Positions 11,300 to 36,403 of a stretch of 64,000 bases of DNA are shown here, piece by piece; the first letter of the stretch is position 1; every line of letters starts with the position of its first letter. Source of the stretch: Bugulina stolonifera (Eukaryota; Bryozoa; Gymnolaemata; Cheilostomatida; Bugulidae). The stretch is taken from assembly GCA_935421135.1 (NCBI GenBank), contig OW285188.1, positions 20,003,233 to 20,067,232 on the forward strand, in the 5' to 3' direction. The position numbers were made by a program, and so were the translations under genes. The notes below the pieces were generated by a model. That model made no database searches, was not told where the DNA came from, and saw only the letters and a list, made by a program, of their open reading frames with translations.

Positions 11300-13060
11300 T
11301 CGTTTGGGAGTCTGCATCACTCTAGATTTTTATTCCTCATGTTTCGAAACTAGTTCTAATATCATCATTAGCAATTTCATCTCCGATGGTGATACTTGGA
11401 CTAGCATCGAAATATAAGGAGTAAAATTCAAAAAGTGTCTGGCACTACTTTACACCATAAAACATCTTCAAATGTACATGTGTATATAGTAAATAAAAAA
11501 TAATGCTGTTGCCAGACACTGCTATTGCTTTAAACCAAAACTAAGTTCTCACCCCATGCTTGCACAGCTTGGTGCTTGGTTTCCTTCACCTCAACTACTG
11601 TCTACCAGAAACAACCATCTCTACTTCACCCGCACATGGTGCTGTGTTATCCGGAGCAGATAATTATCTTCATCTCCTGTTACAGCCTGTAGTCTTGTAA
11701 AACAGAAACTTTTATACATATGAAGTTGAATGAAACCTAGTAAACCCTAGATTAGTTATAATATTGTGGTGGACGATCAAAGCGACACTTGTTTGCAAAA
11801 CAACGTCTACCCTTAAGGATATCCTGAGATACCTGTATATACTTATCACTTTAAAGGACTAGACACACTGTTATTACTTTTACTATGAATGTTTACTACC
11901 CATATATATTACATTTTTAGAACTATTACAGCGGCAAATTTTTAGTCATCCTTACCTAGTGGGATCTTGGATAGTTGTACGGGGCTTGGCGAAAGTTAGA
12001 AGTCACTCTGTTTTATCTACAAAAAAGCAACATAATATTTTATAAATCAGTCTTCCCTATGCTTTCAACTAGTACACTTCTTTAAACAAATATAATATGT
12101 AACCAGCACTAGAGCACTCTGGACTTGTTCTGTCTAGTTAGGAGCATAACTGCAAGGAGGGTGGACTCGGTGGTGCATAATCAATCAAGGCTAGGTAGCC
12201 ATCTGTTACATTGCTAAAGCTGTTGGGTAGTTGTGGTAGCGAGGGTCATTGTTCACATCCATGACAATATATCTAACTAATGAACCCTATTCTACAGTAC
12301 ATCTAGAGTTCTAATAAAATTAAACCAAATAAAAATAAAAATGCTAAATCAAAGCGCAATTCTGGTGCTTCTAAAATTAAGTAATAAAACTCTTGATATA
12401 ATCCACACTCCACAGCATCATATCAATATTCATGCAGGGATCTCATTGTATTAGTTTGAAATTACAAATATCAAACTACATTTTTCATACTGATATTGTA
12501 AAACTTTCACAACAGTAGAATAGAATAAAAATAATGAAACTGAGGTTCATTATTAACCAAAGGTAAACATGAAATAATATTTTATCTTTGTGTTTAATTT
12601 TGGTTAATAATGAACCTCAGTTAACCAAACAATAAATTTATTAAACATGAAAATAAACTAAAACTAAAGTGAATAAAACGGTTTAAGTAAAGTACTAAAA
12701 ATTGAGCAAGTGTTAGAATTTAATAAAAAATAATGAAGTATAATAATTATAATATAATTAGCAATATAAATAAATATATATAATACAAATAATAAATAAA
12801 AATACAAGCAATATTATAGGCCTATATTATAAAATAATATTATAATTATCTATATTCAATAATAATATTGATTTTTTTCAAATTTTTGCAACTGTAGAGT
12901 TACCCGTTGGGATTCTTATCAACAAAAATATTTACCTGTAAGTTGAACAAATAAATTAATTTTTACTACACACTTGAAAAACTTGATTAGAGATGTTTGT
13001 CTTACCTTTTTTATCTAGGTTCCATTCTTTTCGATTTTATTTGGGCAACTGGGCAACAAA
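11300..13060 (-). ncRNA. possible spliced non-coding transcript
   Basis: Exon-like blocks on the minus strand. One ends at 13006 with donor AAAAAAG/GTAAG. One spans 11956-12016 with acceptor TTTTTTGTAG and donor ACTAG/GTAAGG. A third begins near 11690. The internal 61-base exon has a stop codon in all three frames, and the only ATG in the first block is followed by four codons and a stop. An AATAAA on the minus strand lies near 11330 and another near 10928. The strong splice sites may be chance; no transcript evidence is available. Confidence 0.25.
12538..12622. repeat. 85-bp inverted-repeat element
   Basis: Perfect 24-base inverted repeats, 12538-12561 and 12599-12622, starting AACTGAGGTTCATTATTAAC, around a 37-base A/T-rich centre. 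This is a foldback or tiny MITE. No coding capacity and no clear target duplication. Confidence 0.65.
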
Positions 13061-13670
13061 CCGCGACTACTAACTTTGACCTTGACCATAGCAAGTAAAA
13101 GATTAACTTGAAATGTTATAAAGTCATAGCCCATCTTTTGTTAATCAGCATTAGCTAGGTTGGGGCTTTAGCTTAATCCCCATAATTACTGCCTAAGCCT
13201 AATGTTAGCAGGCTAACTGCTATTCACCGCGGCACACTTATGTGTATGAATTGCTAAGAGATGGTGAATGCATTCAAACGAAGCTTTTGATTGATTTTTG
13301 TGATTTTATTGGACTGTGCAATAATATAATATCTGTTATTATTTTTTTTTTGACATAGAAAACGGGGGTCGCGCGACCCTGGCGCCAGTAGCAAAAAACG
13401 CCACTGATAATGTCACCATGGTAAGAAACACCACTGTTTATAATCCCAGACTAATAATAATGGAAAACTCGCATGACTGAAAATCGGATTACCAAATCAT
13501 GCTTTTTCTGTATCAAGAATTAAAAGAAATTCCCAGCACAGCAACGTAAATACCAAGAAAATATTATACTGCTATGCTGGATTAGCACTGTTGCATTAAA
13601 TACAGTATATACATGTGTAGTACACTATAAACTCTTGTGTATTTAGTTTTAGAAGCTTTGTCTCTCCAAT

Positions 13671-26454
<12,784 letters not shown>

Positions 26455-26972
26455 ATAACTCCAGAATCAGTAGGTAGCTCATTACAATAGATACAGTTAC
26501 TACATCTTCGAGGTATACCTCTAAACAACATGTATATTACATAACACCAGTATATTTATCCTACATGAATTTAAAGATATATTATATCCGTCCAATGACC
26601 TGTGATATTACAATCTAGCTGTTTTTGAAACCAGTGTGATATTTTTTTCAAACAATTGAATTATTTAATTGTTGATGTCTATTATTTTATATAAATAAAA
26701 TGCTTGTGCAAAATAGTGACATTTCATGATTCTACCTGCTGTTACCCAAATATATATACGTGTGAAAATAGTATGCCAGTGTGCACAAATGATTCAAGGA
26801 TATACACCTTGTACATACATGTACAAGTTAAAAGCTGTCTTTTAGTAGAAGCCTAAACTTGCTCTGCTCAGGTAAAGTCAATCAATTCCACTGTAAGTAT
26901 TAGCATGGTTACCTACGTAGCCTGAGAAGAACGCAAATCCTGACGTGCAGTCTTAACTACAACATACACACT
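26455..26972. other. convergent 3' region of EFCAB5 and PhyH gene A
   Basis: Tail-to-tail spacer of about 520 bases holding the EFCAB5 3' UTR with AATAAA at 26694-26699 and the PhyH gene A 3' UTR. No coding exon seen. A short hairpin (CTTGTACATACATGTACAAG) lies near 26808-26827. Confidence 0.5.
26694..26699 (+). promoter_or_regulatory. polyadenylation signal AATAAA of EFCAB5-like gene
   Basis: Canonical AATAAA about 240 bases after the stop codon of the EFCAB5-like gene, on its strand, followed by a TG-rich stretch (TGCTTGTGC). Confidence 0.6.
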
Positions 26973-29547
26973 TTACATCTTCTCCTGGTCTTCTTTGCTG
27001 ATGTACTTGACTTTACCAACAGTCTGGTCACTTTTAGCGTCAATGAAATCCTTCCCAGTCATGTCATCAAAGTTAGTACATTCCATGATAGCCGAATCTG
27101 GAACCTGTTAAATAAGTAAACATACAGTAGTAGCACAATCCTATTTTGTAGAAAGGCATTAAAAAGCATGAAATGGACACACGTACAAGAAGTCTAATAC
27201 AATACAACACTATAATATTAAAATTTCTAGATTCAGTGTAGGAGGGTTCAGGCACCACATAAACATCAGATGAACTGCACACAGCCTGCTATGTTTGTAT
27301 CATAGACGCCATCATTGCACCAAATCCAGATAATGATTTCTATCGTGCTGTAGAGGTAATATTGAGATAGAAGCAGCTACCCACCACATCTAAAGGTACA
27401 TAGGCACTGTGGTGATGTTTGACAGGTGACTCATTCTCTCGAAGGTTGTAAGAGACAAGCAGAGACCAGCGTCTTCTTTCGCTGTTGTTGGCGTTACTCT
27501 TGTGTACAATGTTACTGTGGAATATTAGGGCATCACCTATGCAGATGGAGACACAATAAATTTATAGGAGTTGTGGGCTATGCCAGAATGTACACAAATA
27601 AACCTTATAGACTGATTCGCTGTGTGTACACACACTAACTGCACTTACTAACCTGAGTTTAGAATCACTGGGAGAACAGGATACCGCGCTTTCAGCATTT
27701 CTATACGCTCTAAATCGGCACCCTGCTGTCCTCCTATTGGTCCATGGTCGATCCTTCCGCATCTGTGACTACCTGGCATTACCTGTGGGAAAAATCCATA
27801 ACCAAATATCTGGTTAAAGCGTCTTTGGGAACTGGGGAATTGTCAAACTTTTGTCAGATAGTCTCTATTTTTCACTTATCTGTATATACACTGTATTTGG
27901 AATATAATACCTTGTAGTATTACACACCTCAATACATCCATTTCCTGTGTCACACCTGTCCACTGCAATGTACACAGTATTCAGGTCTGGGGTGAGGTTG
28001 GCATTCTTATACCAGTAGCCGTAGTCCTGGTGCCACTGGAACACCCCTCCTGTGTATGGCTGCTTAGGTATAAGTTTAGTATGGTAGTGGAACACCTCTC
28101 CACCTAGTAACTGATGATATAAAACCAATATTGTATCATCGGTTGGAAGATACAAAACACAGGCAATGATGACTGCTTGTTAAACAGTATTTCATAAGAC
28201 AAGATAAGACAACTGTGATGTTCTCAAGCTTATATGTGGAAAGGCTTAGAAATTTATATAGATAGACAATAATGTACAATGTAATAATAATAAATATAAA
28301 TACAATTCATGTAGATATTTCAACCTTTTCAGTAGTGCGAACCACTTTCTCACTTCTGGCTATTACACCAGAAACATCATTTCCTGGTTGATTCCAGATG
28401 ACCAATCTGGATTTAGTCTCTCCTGTTCCGTCATCAATCTGTATAAGGATAAACATAGGTATATTGATAATAATGTTACATGACTTTGACATCCATAACA
28501 ATATATATATAGCCTGTACTTGTGGAATGAATATAAGGGGCAGTATAGCAGGATCTGAAAATTATGTTGTACCACCATTCACATTATACAAAAGAAACAT
28601 AATCGTGTTTGATAAGGATATTATAGGTACATATAGCTACGCATGTTCACATATCATATACTCGTAGGATATAAACTTACATCATAAGCAGCAGTTTTGA
28701 TTGCCTCACAGTCCAGATTCTTCTTTAACAGATCCATTTCATTTGCTGGAATTAGATTTCTACAAAATGATGCAGGTGTAAGTACAATGTGCAAGACTGT
28801 ATGTTATGATTACAGTATTGTAACAATAATATTATTCAATATGCAATTATTGGCTTATTGTATTTGGAATACATGTATATGTGTAGTGCATTTTACACCA
28901 AGGGATGATATAGTGAATCTATTTACAAAGGTATACACATGCATATTGTATTTTATTATACATGTACATGTATATTACTCTACATATTGTATAATTTTAT
29001 TGACTGCTAATATAGATATGTATAAAAATATAGGATAATCTTATACATGTAATTACATAGTACATTGTAATGTGTACATGTAGTACATGCTGGGCATAGA
29101 TAAACAAGTACATTTATCTATTATGCTAGTATGTACTATACTCATCACAAAAGCAGTTAACACGTTGTACTTATACATAGATATATCATGCATCGTACCT
29201 GACAATAAATGCTCCATCTACTCTCCATGCTTCCATCATCTCTGGGGAAACATCTAAAGGCTGTCCTTGTATGAAAGGAAACTCTGAAAACAAATCGAGC
29301 AAGGATATGCATTATAAACAAGGATAATTGGTAGTCACAAGGCTATGGTTACAGACTGATAAATTCATTAGCATGTACATGTAGATTCACAATTCGTACT
29401 GATTAATCTAGCAACAGGTGCAATGTACATGTAATTACTACAAGTAGATATTTGCATGATATAGCTCATTATGATTTGTAATTAGTATTTGACTCACTCA
29501 TTGGTGAGTGAGTGGGTATTTGACTTACCTTTTAGTTCAGCAGCCAT
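26973..29547 (-). CDS. phytanoyl-CoA dioxygenase-family protein, gene A
   Basis: Fe(II)/2-oxoglutarate dioxygenase of the PhyH family, 297 residues. Exons on the minus strand: 29547-29529, 29283-29199, 28759-28681, 28438-28325, 28110-27928, 27782-27653, 27536-27385, 27104-26973; phases agree. The iron ligands are visible: HQD in GGVFQWHQDYGYWY and the distal histidine in VHKSNANNSERRRW, whose arginines should bind 2-oxoglutarate. VMPGSHRCGRIDHGP and EMWR-like helices (MMEAWRVDGAFIV) fit the family. It has no C-terminal peroxisomal SKL-type signal (ends EDQEKM) and no obvious PTS2, so it is unlikely to be the peroxisomal phytanoyl-CoA hydroxylase itself. The substrate is unknown. Downstream member of a tandem pair with gene B. 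Confidence 0.87.
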
Positions 29548-30762
29548 GCTATTTTACTGTCACCCAGTCGGTTAGAAAATGAGGTTGCAAGTCTATCTGC
29601 AAGTACATGTAGATTTGATGCACTGACAAGCACCTGCATACGTGTGCTGGACCAAATAACTGACTGCAGTATCTGACCTCTACATTCCAATTATGTCAAA
29701 ATGTCAAACTTGACAAGTTAAACTATATTTACACATACTATCTATTACTACATGCACCAATGGGCCTAGATTTAGATTTTCACTTCATGTGCATACTCTA
29801 CATTGTAAACAGATGTCATTGCATCAAGGGCAGAGAATAATATACTACATGTATTTATAAAATGTCTTTCTGATTGGGAAAACAGAACCAAGAAACTGTC
29901 ACTTGTATTGTAAAGCAGTACTAAAATTTATTCAACAGCAAATGACTGTTACATTACCACTATGGATTATAATGGGGAGTTGTCCTCTTCTGTTAAGCAA
30001 ATGAGAGAAGATAACTCCGAATTACAACAAATAGCCTGTAGTTCCTGTGTCAAGCTATATAGCCTGACCAGCTGGCTAGCTGTGCTTGGCCCAGCATTGT
30101 ATCTGGGAAAGCTGGCTTTGAGCAGTAGAGTACTGTGTTTCAGACAATGTGGTTTGGTAAAAGTAACTGTGTCTATGTTTTAATGTACAATGTACTGTAA
30201 GTACCTGTATTACTTTTATCTGTGTTATTTTATGTGTATTAATCTAATGTACTTTTAATATTGTTTTATGTAATTAACATTGATGTGGTTGGCAAACTTT
30301 TAACTTGTATGTGTAAATTTTAGAGCAAGAGGCCAACATTAATTACGGTGTGGCACCAACAAAGATCGTTTATAAATGTTACACCAGTTGGTTAACAAGA
30401 TCTTTCCCGGTTCCCAATACAATTCCTATGAACACCCTGCTTGTACACAAATAGCCTGTAGTTCTTAGGAACATTCTGCTTGTACACACATTAGATGTTT
30501 CATCAATAAATGTAATAAGTCCACTTATATTCAGACACCTGCATGAAAGTGTACATGTAGGCCTACAGTGTAGGTTTCATAATGACTTATCCCCACTCTT
30601 GTTCAGGCCCTATTTTTAAAACATGGATACACATTTTTTGTTTTTGGGAATACTTAGCAGCTGGCTCATGTAGCAGTACAGTACTGTGGTATTACAGTAT
30701 AGCATATTTTGTTTAGATAGCTAGTTTTCTCACTACCATTAGCCCAAGGCTATAAATCTGTA
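29548..30762. other. spacer between PhyH genes A and B
   Basis: About 1.2 kb holding the promoter of gene A and the 3' UTR of gene B. No coding exon seen. A hairpin-like pair GGAGTTGTCCTCTTCT and AGAAGATAACTCC lies near 29975-30017, a member of the dispersed GAGTTRTC family. Confidence 0.5.
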
Positions 30763-33700
30763 TCACATATGCCCCTGGTCCTTTTTGCTAATATATTTGG
30801 GGTTAAGAATTGTTCTGTCAGTCTGTGCTTCTATAAAATCCTTCCCAGTCATATCATTAAAGTTGGTACATTCCATGATAGCAGAGTCTGGAACCTGTAA
30901 ACATTGGAATCAGAGTTAACACCTTGTTTGATTTTTATTCTACCTTGTGCCAGGTGACTACCTTGTGCCTGGTGTCTGACGCCATTAGGTGACTACCTTT
31001 TGTCTGGTGTCTTTGTCAACTATCTTTCATGATAATCAAACATTTTATGCTTGACCCATATTTCCATTTTACACTAGAAACCCCAAAAATGAGACTACAT
31101 TATATCAACCCCTGAGGGCAGAACCCCACCCTTAGGAGACCTGAAAACCTGTGGTAGAGTTTTGGATACTTACAGTAGAGAGAGGCACGTATTGGCTGCA
31201 ATGATGCTTAATGAGAGAAGAATTTTGCTTTGTGTTGTAAGCTATAAGGTAAGCCCATCTCCTCCTTGCACTTGTGTTACCGTTACTCTTGTGCATTGTG
31301 TTACTGTGGAAGAAGAGGCCATCACCTGAAAGAAGCACAAATACTGAATATTGTCAAGGTCAAGGTCATAGCTATGCCTTGTGACAGACAATAATGAAGC
31401 CTACATACATGTACATGTCCATTGTACCATAGGCTGACTGCATTCAATAAATGCCATCTTCCTCTAGATTACACTGTACGGGTACATGTATATGTACACC
31501 CATACTTATTAGTATAATAGTGTAATATAAAATGTTATGCATTATATCACGTCATGTGTAATTTTCTAATTGTGTGCATGCAAGTGGAAGCCTAGAGTTC
31601 AGCCATTGTACATACAGTATTTATTACAAGCTATAACAATATTATATACGCAATTTAATATAATATTATTTTACCAGCAATACCAATGCAATAATTTCAG
31701 GTATATTTAGAACATTTAGAACAAAGTTCTCTAAACAGTATGAGGAACTTGAACTGAACTGCTATTCATATAGCTAAGATCATTCTCTAGCATGTATAGC
31801 AGCATGTTGTATGCATGTATAGCATATGTAGCAGCATGTTGTATATTCACTTGAGCTTCAGACCTGTTTTAGGACTGACGTGCATTTAACCTTGACCATT
31901 TTAATACATTTACAGACCTGAGTTTAGAATCACTGGGAGAACAGGATACCGCGCTTTCAGCATTTCTATACGCTCTAAATCGGCACCCTGCTGTCCTCCT
32001 ATTGGTCCATGGTCGATCCTTCCACACCTGTGACTACCTGGCATTATCTGTATGTGACAACATGAAAATCTTTTATTCAAACTGAAAGAGATTTTGAACT
32101 GCCATTGGTTTGGTTTTAAGATCGCATGTTCTTTTCTCTGAATTGGATTAACTTTCTGTCAAACTTCTGGAGGAGACAACTTCTTATTATGATCAATAGT
32201 TTATGAGTGCCCATCAATATAACACATAACATACCACATAGTAAATACTAGATATAAAAGTCTTAGTTGTGACTGATAAGAAAGGATCATATAAAAACTC
32301 ACCTCAAGGCAGCCATTGTCTGTGTCACAAGTGTCAACTGCTATAAACACTGTGCACATATCTGGAGTGAGGTGAGCATTGTTATACCAGTAGCCGTAGT
32401 CCTGATGCCATTGGAAAACCCCTCCTGTATATGGCTGCTTTGGAACAAGCTTAGCATGGTAATGGAACACTTCTCCACCTAAAAGCTGTCGAGAAAATTA
32501 TTTTGTATATTCAGATCCAAATACACATACAATAGCATACATGAGTAGTATATAGTGTGCACTATATGCTACTAATGTACATTTATACATGTAGGTTGTA
32601 GGCTTACAAACAGGTGTTCAATTAGATTGGAGTCAGCACACTTACAATGGCTTGACTAGTACATCTTATCACAATGGTATGAAAGCTGCTTTTAGGTGCC
32701 TAGTCTCTGTATTTCTTATTACACATAGTAGCTACATTACATAATGGTAGCTACATTACATAATAAGATGAGCAAAATTTTATTGGATAGTTTATTGGTA
32801 GTTTGAATTCAACTATATAGGATTGTATATTGTATGATATGTATAATATACCACATAATAATCTATTACGCAGGATGGCTAAGGAATTAGTTCCAGAATA
32901 TTATGTAATAAAGTGACAAATTGTATAATCTCAACCTTTTCAGTAGTGCGAACCACTTTTTCACTTCTGGCTATTACACCAGAAACATCATTTCCTGGTT
33001 GATTCCAGATGACCAATCTGGATTTAGTCTTTCTAGTTCCATCGTCAATCTGTGTAAGGATAAAGCATGCATTTTATTTCATCAAACAATTTCAATAATA
33101 ATGACTATTACCCATTATCTAGTGCAATATTATTGCTCAAAAGGAGTAATTGCATGTAAGACTACCTGTAAAACACTACATGTATACGCATGCACATGTA
33201 TCTATTCAGTATCATAACATAGCGACTGGCAATATACCAATAAAAAGTACTATGTTGACCACTTACATCATAAGCTGCAGCTTTGATTGCCTCACATTTC
33301 AGATTCTTTTTTAGCATATCCAATTCGTTAGCTGGAATTAAATTTCTACAAAATTAAATGGTACAGTTAAAAGTGCAATAGTATGCAAAAAACAACATTC
33401 TGGACAGCATTAGGCACAAATGAGTTCTAGAATATACAAAATATAATCAAATTAAAAGTTGTATAATCTCAATATAAATATTTGAGACTTCCTCCATTGA
33501 AATTTATGCAGTAGTATGGCAGGTGCATGTATAACTATTAGTGCAATGTACAAATTGGTACATATACATGTACATGTATATTGTGAGGTAGTTGCATATA
33601 CACTTATATAATGTGTACTCTGTACAAGTGCATGAGCATGTACATGTTTATAATTTACAGCATGATTTCAAAGAACAGTTCACTTGTTATACACTACCAT

Positions 33701-33955
33701 ATGCGTGTATATATCATGCATCGTACCTGACAATAAATGCTCCATCTACTCTCCATGCTTCCATCATCTCTGGAGAAACATCTAAAGGCTGCCCTTGTAT
33801 GAAAGGAAACTCTAAAAACAAATAGAGTTAAGAATATGCATTATAAACAAGGATAGTTGGTGGCCACAAGGCTGTAACCTACATGTATGACAGTATACAT
33901 GTAGTTAGATATGCAAACATTGGTGATTTGACTTACCTTTTATTCTAGTAGCCAT
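30763..33955 (-). CDS. phytanoyl-CoA dioxygenase-family protein, gene B
   Basis: Tandem paralogue of gene A, also 297 residues and with the same eight exon lengths: 33955-33937, 33811-33727, 33345-33267, 33049-32936, 32485-32303, 32047-31918, 31325-31174, 30894-30763. It keeps the iron ligands in VFQWHQDYGYWY and MHKSNGNTSARRRW. Exons 2, 4 and 6 are nearly identical to gene A (2 differences in 85 bases in exon 2, 3 in 130 in exon 6). Exons 7 and 8 have diverged strongly (about 28 of 50 residues identical in exon 7). It ends DQGHM, without a peroxisomal signal. No disabling change is seen, so both copies look active. The changed C-terminal lid may give a different substrate. Confidence 0.87.
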
Positions 33956-35039
33956 ATGCTATTTTACTGTCACAGAGCCAAAGTCAGAGGAAGCAAGTCC
34001 ACCATCAAGCTAACTTGTATTGAAGCCTAGCAAGCACCTGCAGTGTACTGGATCAGATCACTGACTCCAGTATCTGACCCCTACATTCCAGCTGTGTCAA
34101 AATGTCAAACTTAGGGCAAGATGAACTACATTTGTAAGCATTGTGCTTACTCTTTTACTTACAGTAAGTATATGTATATATGTATACATGCACATTTTAC
34201 TGAATGTGCACACATGTACCAATAGTATACTTTATGTCTATGAAATGATTAATAACATAGATCAGTATGTTGTCACTTGTACTATAAAGCAATGCTGTGA
34301 ATTATTGGATAAGTCTGCAGCATGATTTGTTAACATCAGGGTGCAATGACTGCATCCAGAATGGTAAAGCTTCTAATATACATGTAGTACTAAAGTCTAA
34401 TACTATTTTTTGTTCTACTAACATGTCTAAAAATGGAAGTGTTTCAACTTTTAGCTTCAAATGTACAGTTTAATCATCTATGTCAAATGTGCTACGCTTG
34501 ACCTTGCATAGTACATCATTCATACTACAGAGTACAGCACTTTTGCAACTCCTTGATTAGCTGTTATGACAGGTGAAGTTATCTTCTCCCATTAGAAACA
34601 ATTGAACTTAAATTCTATTGGTTCAGAGTTATCTTTTCTGTATATTCGAAATATTCACTAGTAAATTACCTTTAGCGTGTGATCTTTGGATTATTACCAA
34701 ACAAGCCTTACAATAATATTAAAATTAGAGAAATCTCCGTGATAGCTCTGGAAATACAATGAAAGAATTAGGCTATATTTAGGTCAAATTAAGGTCGATG
34801 TTGGCGCGGAGTTGCAAATACACAAACAAACTTTAGATTTTTATTGTGATTATTATCTATATCGTTGTCTTTGTTATTTCATTTGGCGATGTATTTTAGT
34901 TTCTATATCCATTTAATGATGATGGTGTAGCTTTATTACCAATTTATTTAATGTTGTTTTTCTCATTTAATATAAGTAGCATCATATTTGATATTATTAT
35001 TAATTAAATTAGATAGATTTAGATTAATGATTAAATGAA

Positions 35040-35148
35040 TTTATTTTATTTTTATTCAGTCAAATCAAGTGACTTGATTCAATCAAATCAAGTGACTTGA
35101 TTCAATCAAATCAAGTGACTTAATTTGATCGAATAAAAATAAAATAAA
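35040..35148. repeat. foldback element with three internal 23-bp repeats
   Basis: Outer arms TTTATTTTATTTTTATTC (35040-35057) and its reverse complement (35131-35148) enclose three tandem copies of a unit of about 23 bases containing AATCAAGTGACTTGATT. That word is itself a palindrome around a central G. The result is a nested hairpin made of palindromes. No coding capacity. Confidence 0.65.
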
Positions 35149-35481
35149 ATTTATTAATCCATCTATTTAGAGTCGCAATCACTATCTCAGTATCTGCTAT
35201 GCTATTTTATATTAATATTTATATTATCTTATGATTAATGATTCCAAAACATGTTTTATTCAGTTCACTAGTACTATAACTTTAACTAAACTATTAGCTA
35301 CTATTACCAACTATAGCTATCTATTATAGACCTACTATTTGAATTATTATTTTTGTGTAACAAATTTAATAGGAAAGAATGGGATTCTCAACTGTTTTTA
35401 TTTATTTGATTCTTGTGTAAATTCAAAAGTAAATCAGCAATTAATAATATAATAATGAACAGTTATTATTATAGGCATGGC

Positions 35482-35647
35482 GAGTTAGGTGCAGAAGTGG
35501 AGAATTTTGAGATAGCCTTTGTTGTTTGCCAAAACTGAAGCAGGAGAAGTTGTCTTCTCTATATTTTGTTGGTTGACTGCCCTTACCCCAAACCACAAAC
35601 AAGGAACTAAGGCTACCTAAATTTCTTTCCGTTACTGCACCTAACAG
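35482..35647. mobile_element. hAT-type MITE with 8-bp target duplication
   Basis: A 166-bp element flanked by the 8-bp direct repeat GGCATGGC (35474-35481 and 35648-35655). Its termini read GAGTTAGGTGCAG at the left and, as reverse complement, CTGTTAGGTGCAG at the right. Eight-base target duplications fit hAT. A related, older copy is at 62571-62723. Internal sequence AGAAGTTGTCTTCTCTA links it to the dispersed GAGTTRTC hairpin words. Confidence 0.75.
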
Positions 35648-36403
35648 GGCATGGCTAAGCCAAGTCATTGAATCGATGGCCATAATAATTTTTTTGCATT
35701 TCATTGCTGGTCAAATTATATTATTAGGCTATTAGCATTATCTTTAAAAAATTCAATTTGTTAAAGATTTTATATTTTATACTGCAAAATTTTGTAAATA
35801 CCAATTCTCCCACATTTTTATGTTGCATTACACTTGTGTTCCGAGTGCCACTTATTAAGATAATAATTGCTAACTGCATATATTTGATAATTCATCAAGA
35901 GTGTATTGACCAAGGTTTTCTTCACATCCTCCCTTTACAGCTGACATTGTTTTATTAAAATGTGCACAGAGTTTTTATTAAAAGTTATAGTCATCAAGTG
36001 GAGTCCTATAGCCTAACTGGTATTCCTAATAATGATTTTAGTAGTTAATGCTACTTGGCATGTGAGGGTAATATTAGCCTAATTTCTCAATTTTTTCACA
36101 AACTATCTATCCTGGTTCGAGACACAGCACTATTTTAGCATACTCTGGTTGTGGCGGCAACAGTTTGATGGTATACTAGTGGTTTCTAATTGTTTTACTT
36201 TTCACAATCTGATGAAATACCTTGTTTCCATTCTTTATTGTAGAAGACTTTAATTAGCATGCATAGGCTTCTGTCGTTATGAGGTTGTACAGCCTCGCCA
36301 TTTAGCCTACTATGTGATATGGAACCGAAACTGGTATATTTTGCCAATAAATCACTGGCTTTATTTAATCGTCCTTATGATGTTCACAATGTGGTTATAG
36401 AAA

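Larger units (their letters stand above)
9129..13670. other. gene-poor region upstream of EFCAB5
   Basis: About 4.5 kb in which I see no convincing protein gene. Open frames near 9602-9880 are short and lack domain character. It contains a GC-rich palindromic patch (10476-10541), exon-like segments on the minus strand with good splice sites but stops in all frames (11956-12016 and one ending at 13006), a 24-bp inverted repeat (12538-12622), very A/T-rich stretches (12700-12880) and a small GC palindrome (13366-13379). The right end should hold the EFCAB5 promoter. Confidence 0.5.
33956..36403. other. divergent intergenic region between PhyH gene B and CENP-C
   Basis: About 2.4 kb, very A/T-rich, no convincing coding exon. 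It holds a foldback repeat at 35040-35148, a hAT-type MITE at 35482-35647 and a GAGTTATC-type hairpin near 34570-34640. An open frame from ATG 36319 (MEPKLVYFANKSLALFNRP) stops before the CENP-C frame. It could be a first CENP-C exon spliced with a 60-base intron (donor GTATAT at about 36334, acceptor TTATAG before 36401), but this is uncertain. Confidence 0.45.

Noticed and set aside
28697..29038. A 113-codon plus-strand frame across PhyH gene A
   Set aside because: Overlaps the antisense of PhyH exon 3 and continues in simple ACATGT-rich intron sequence; no domain.
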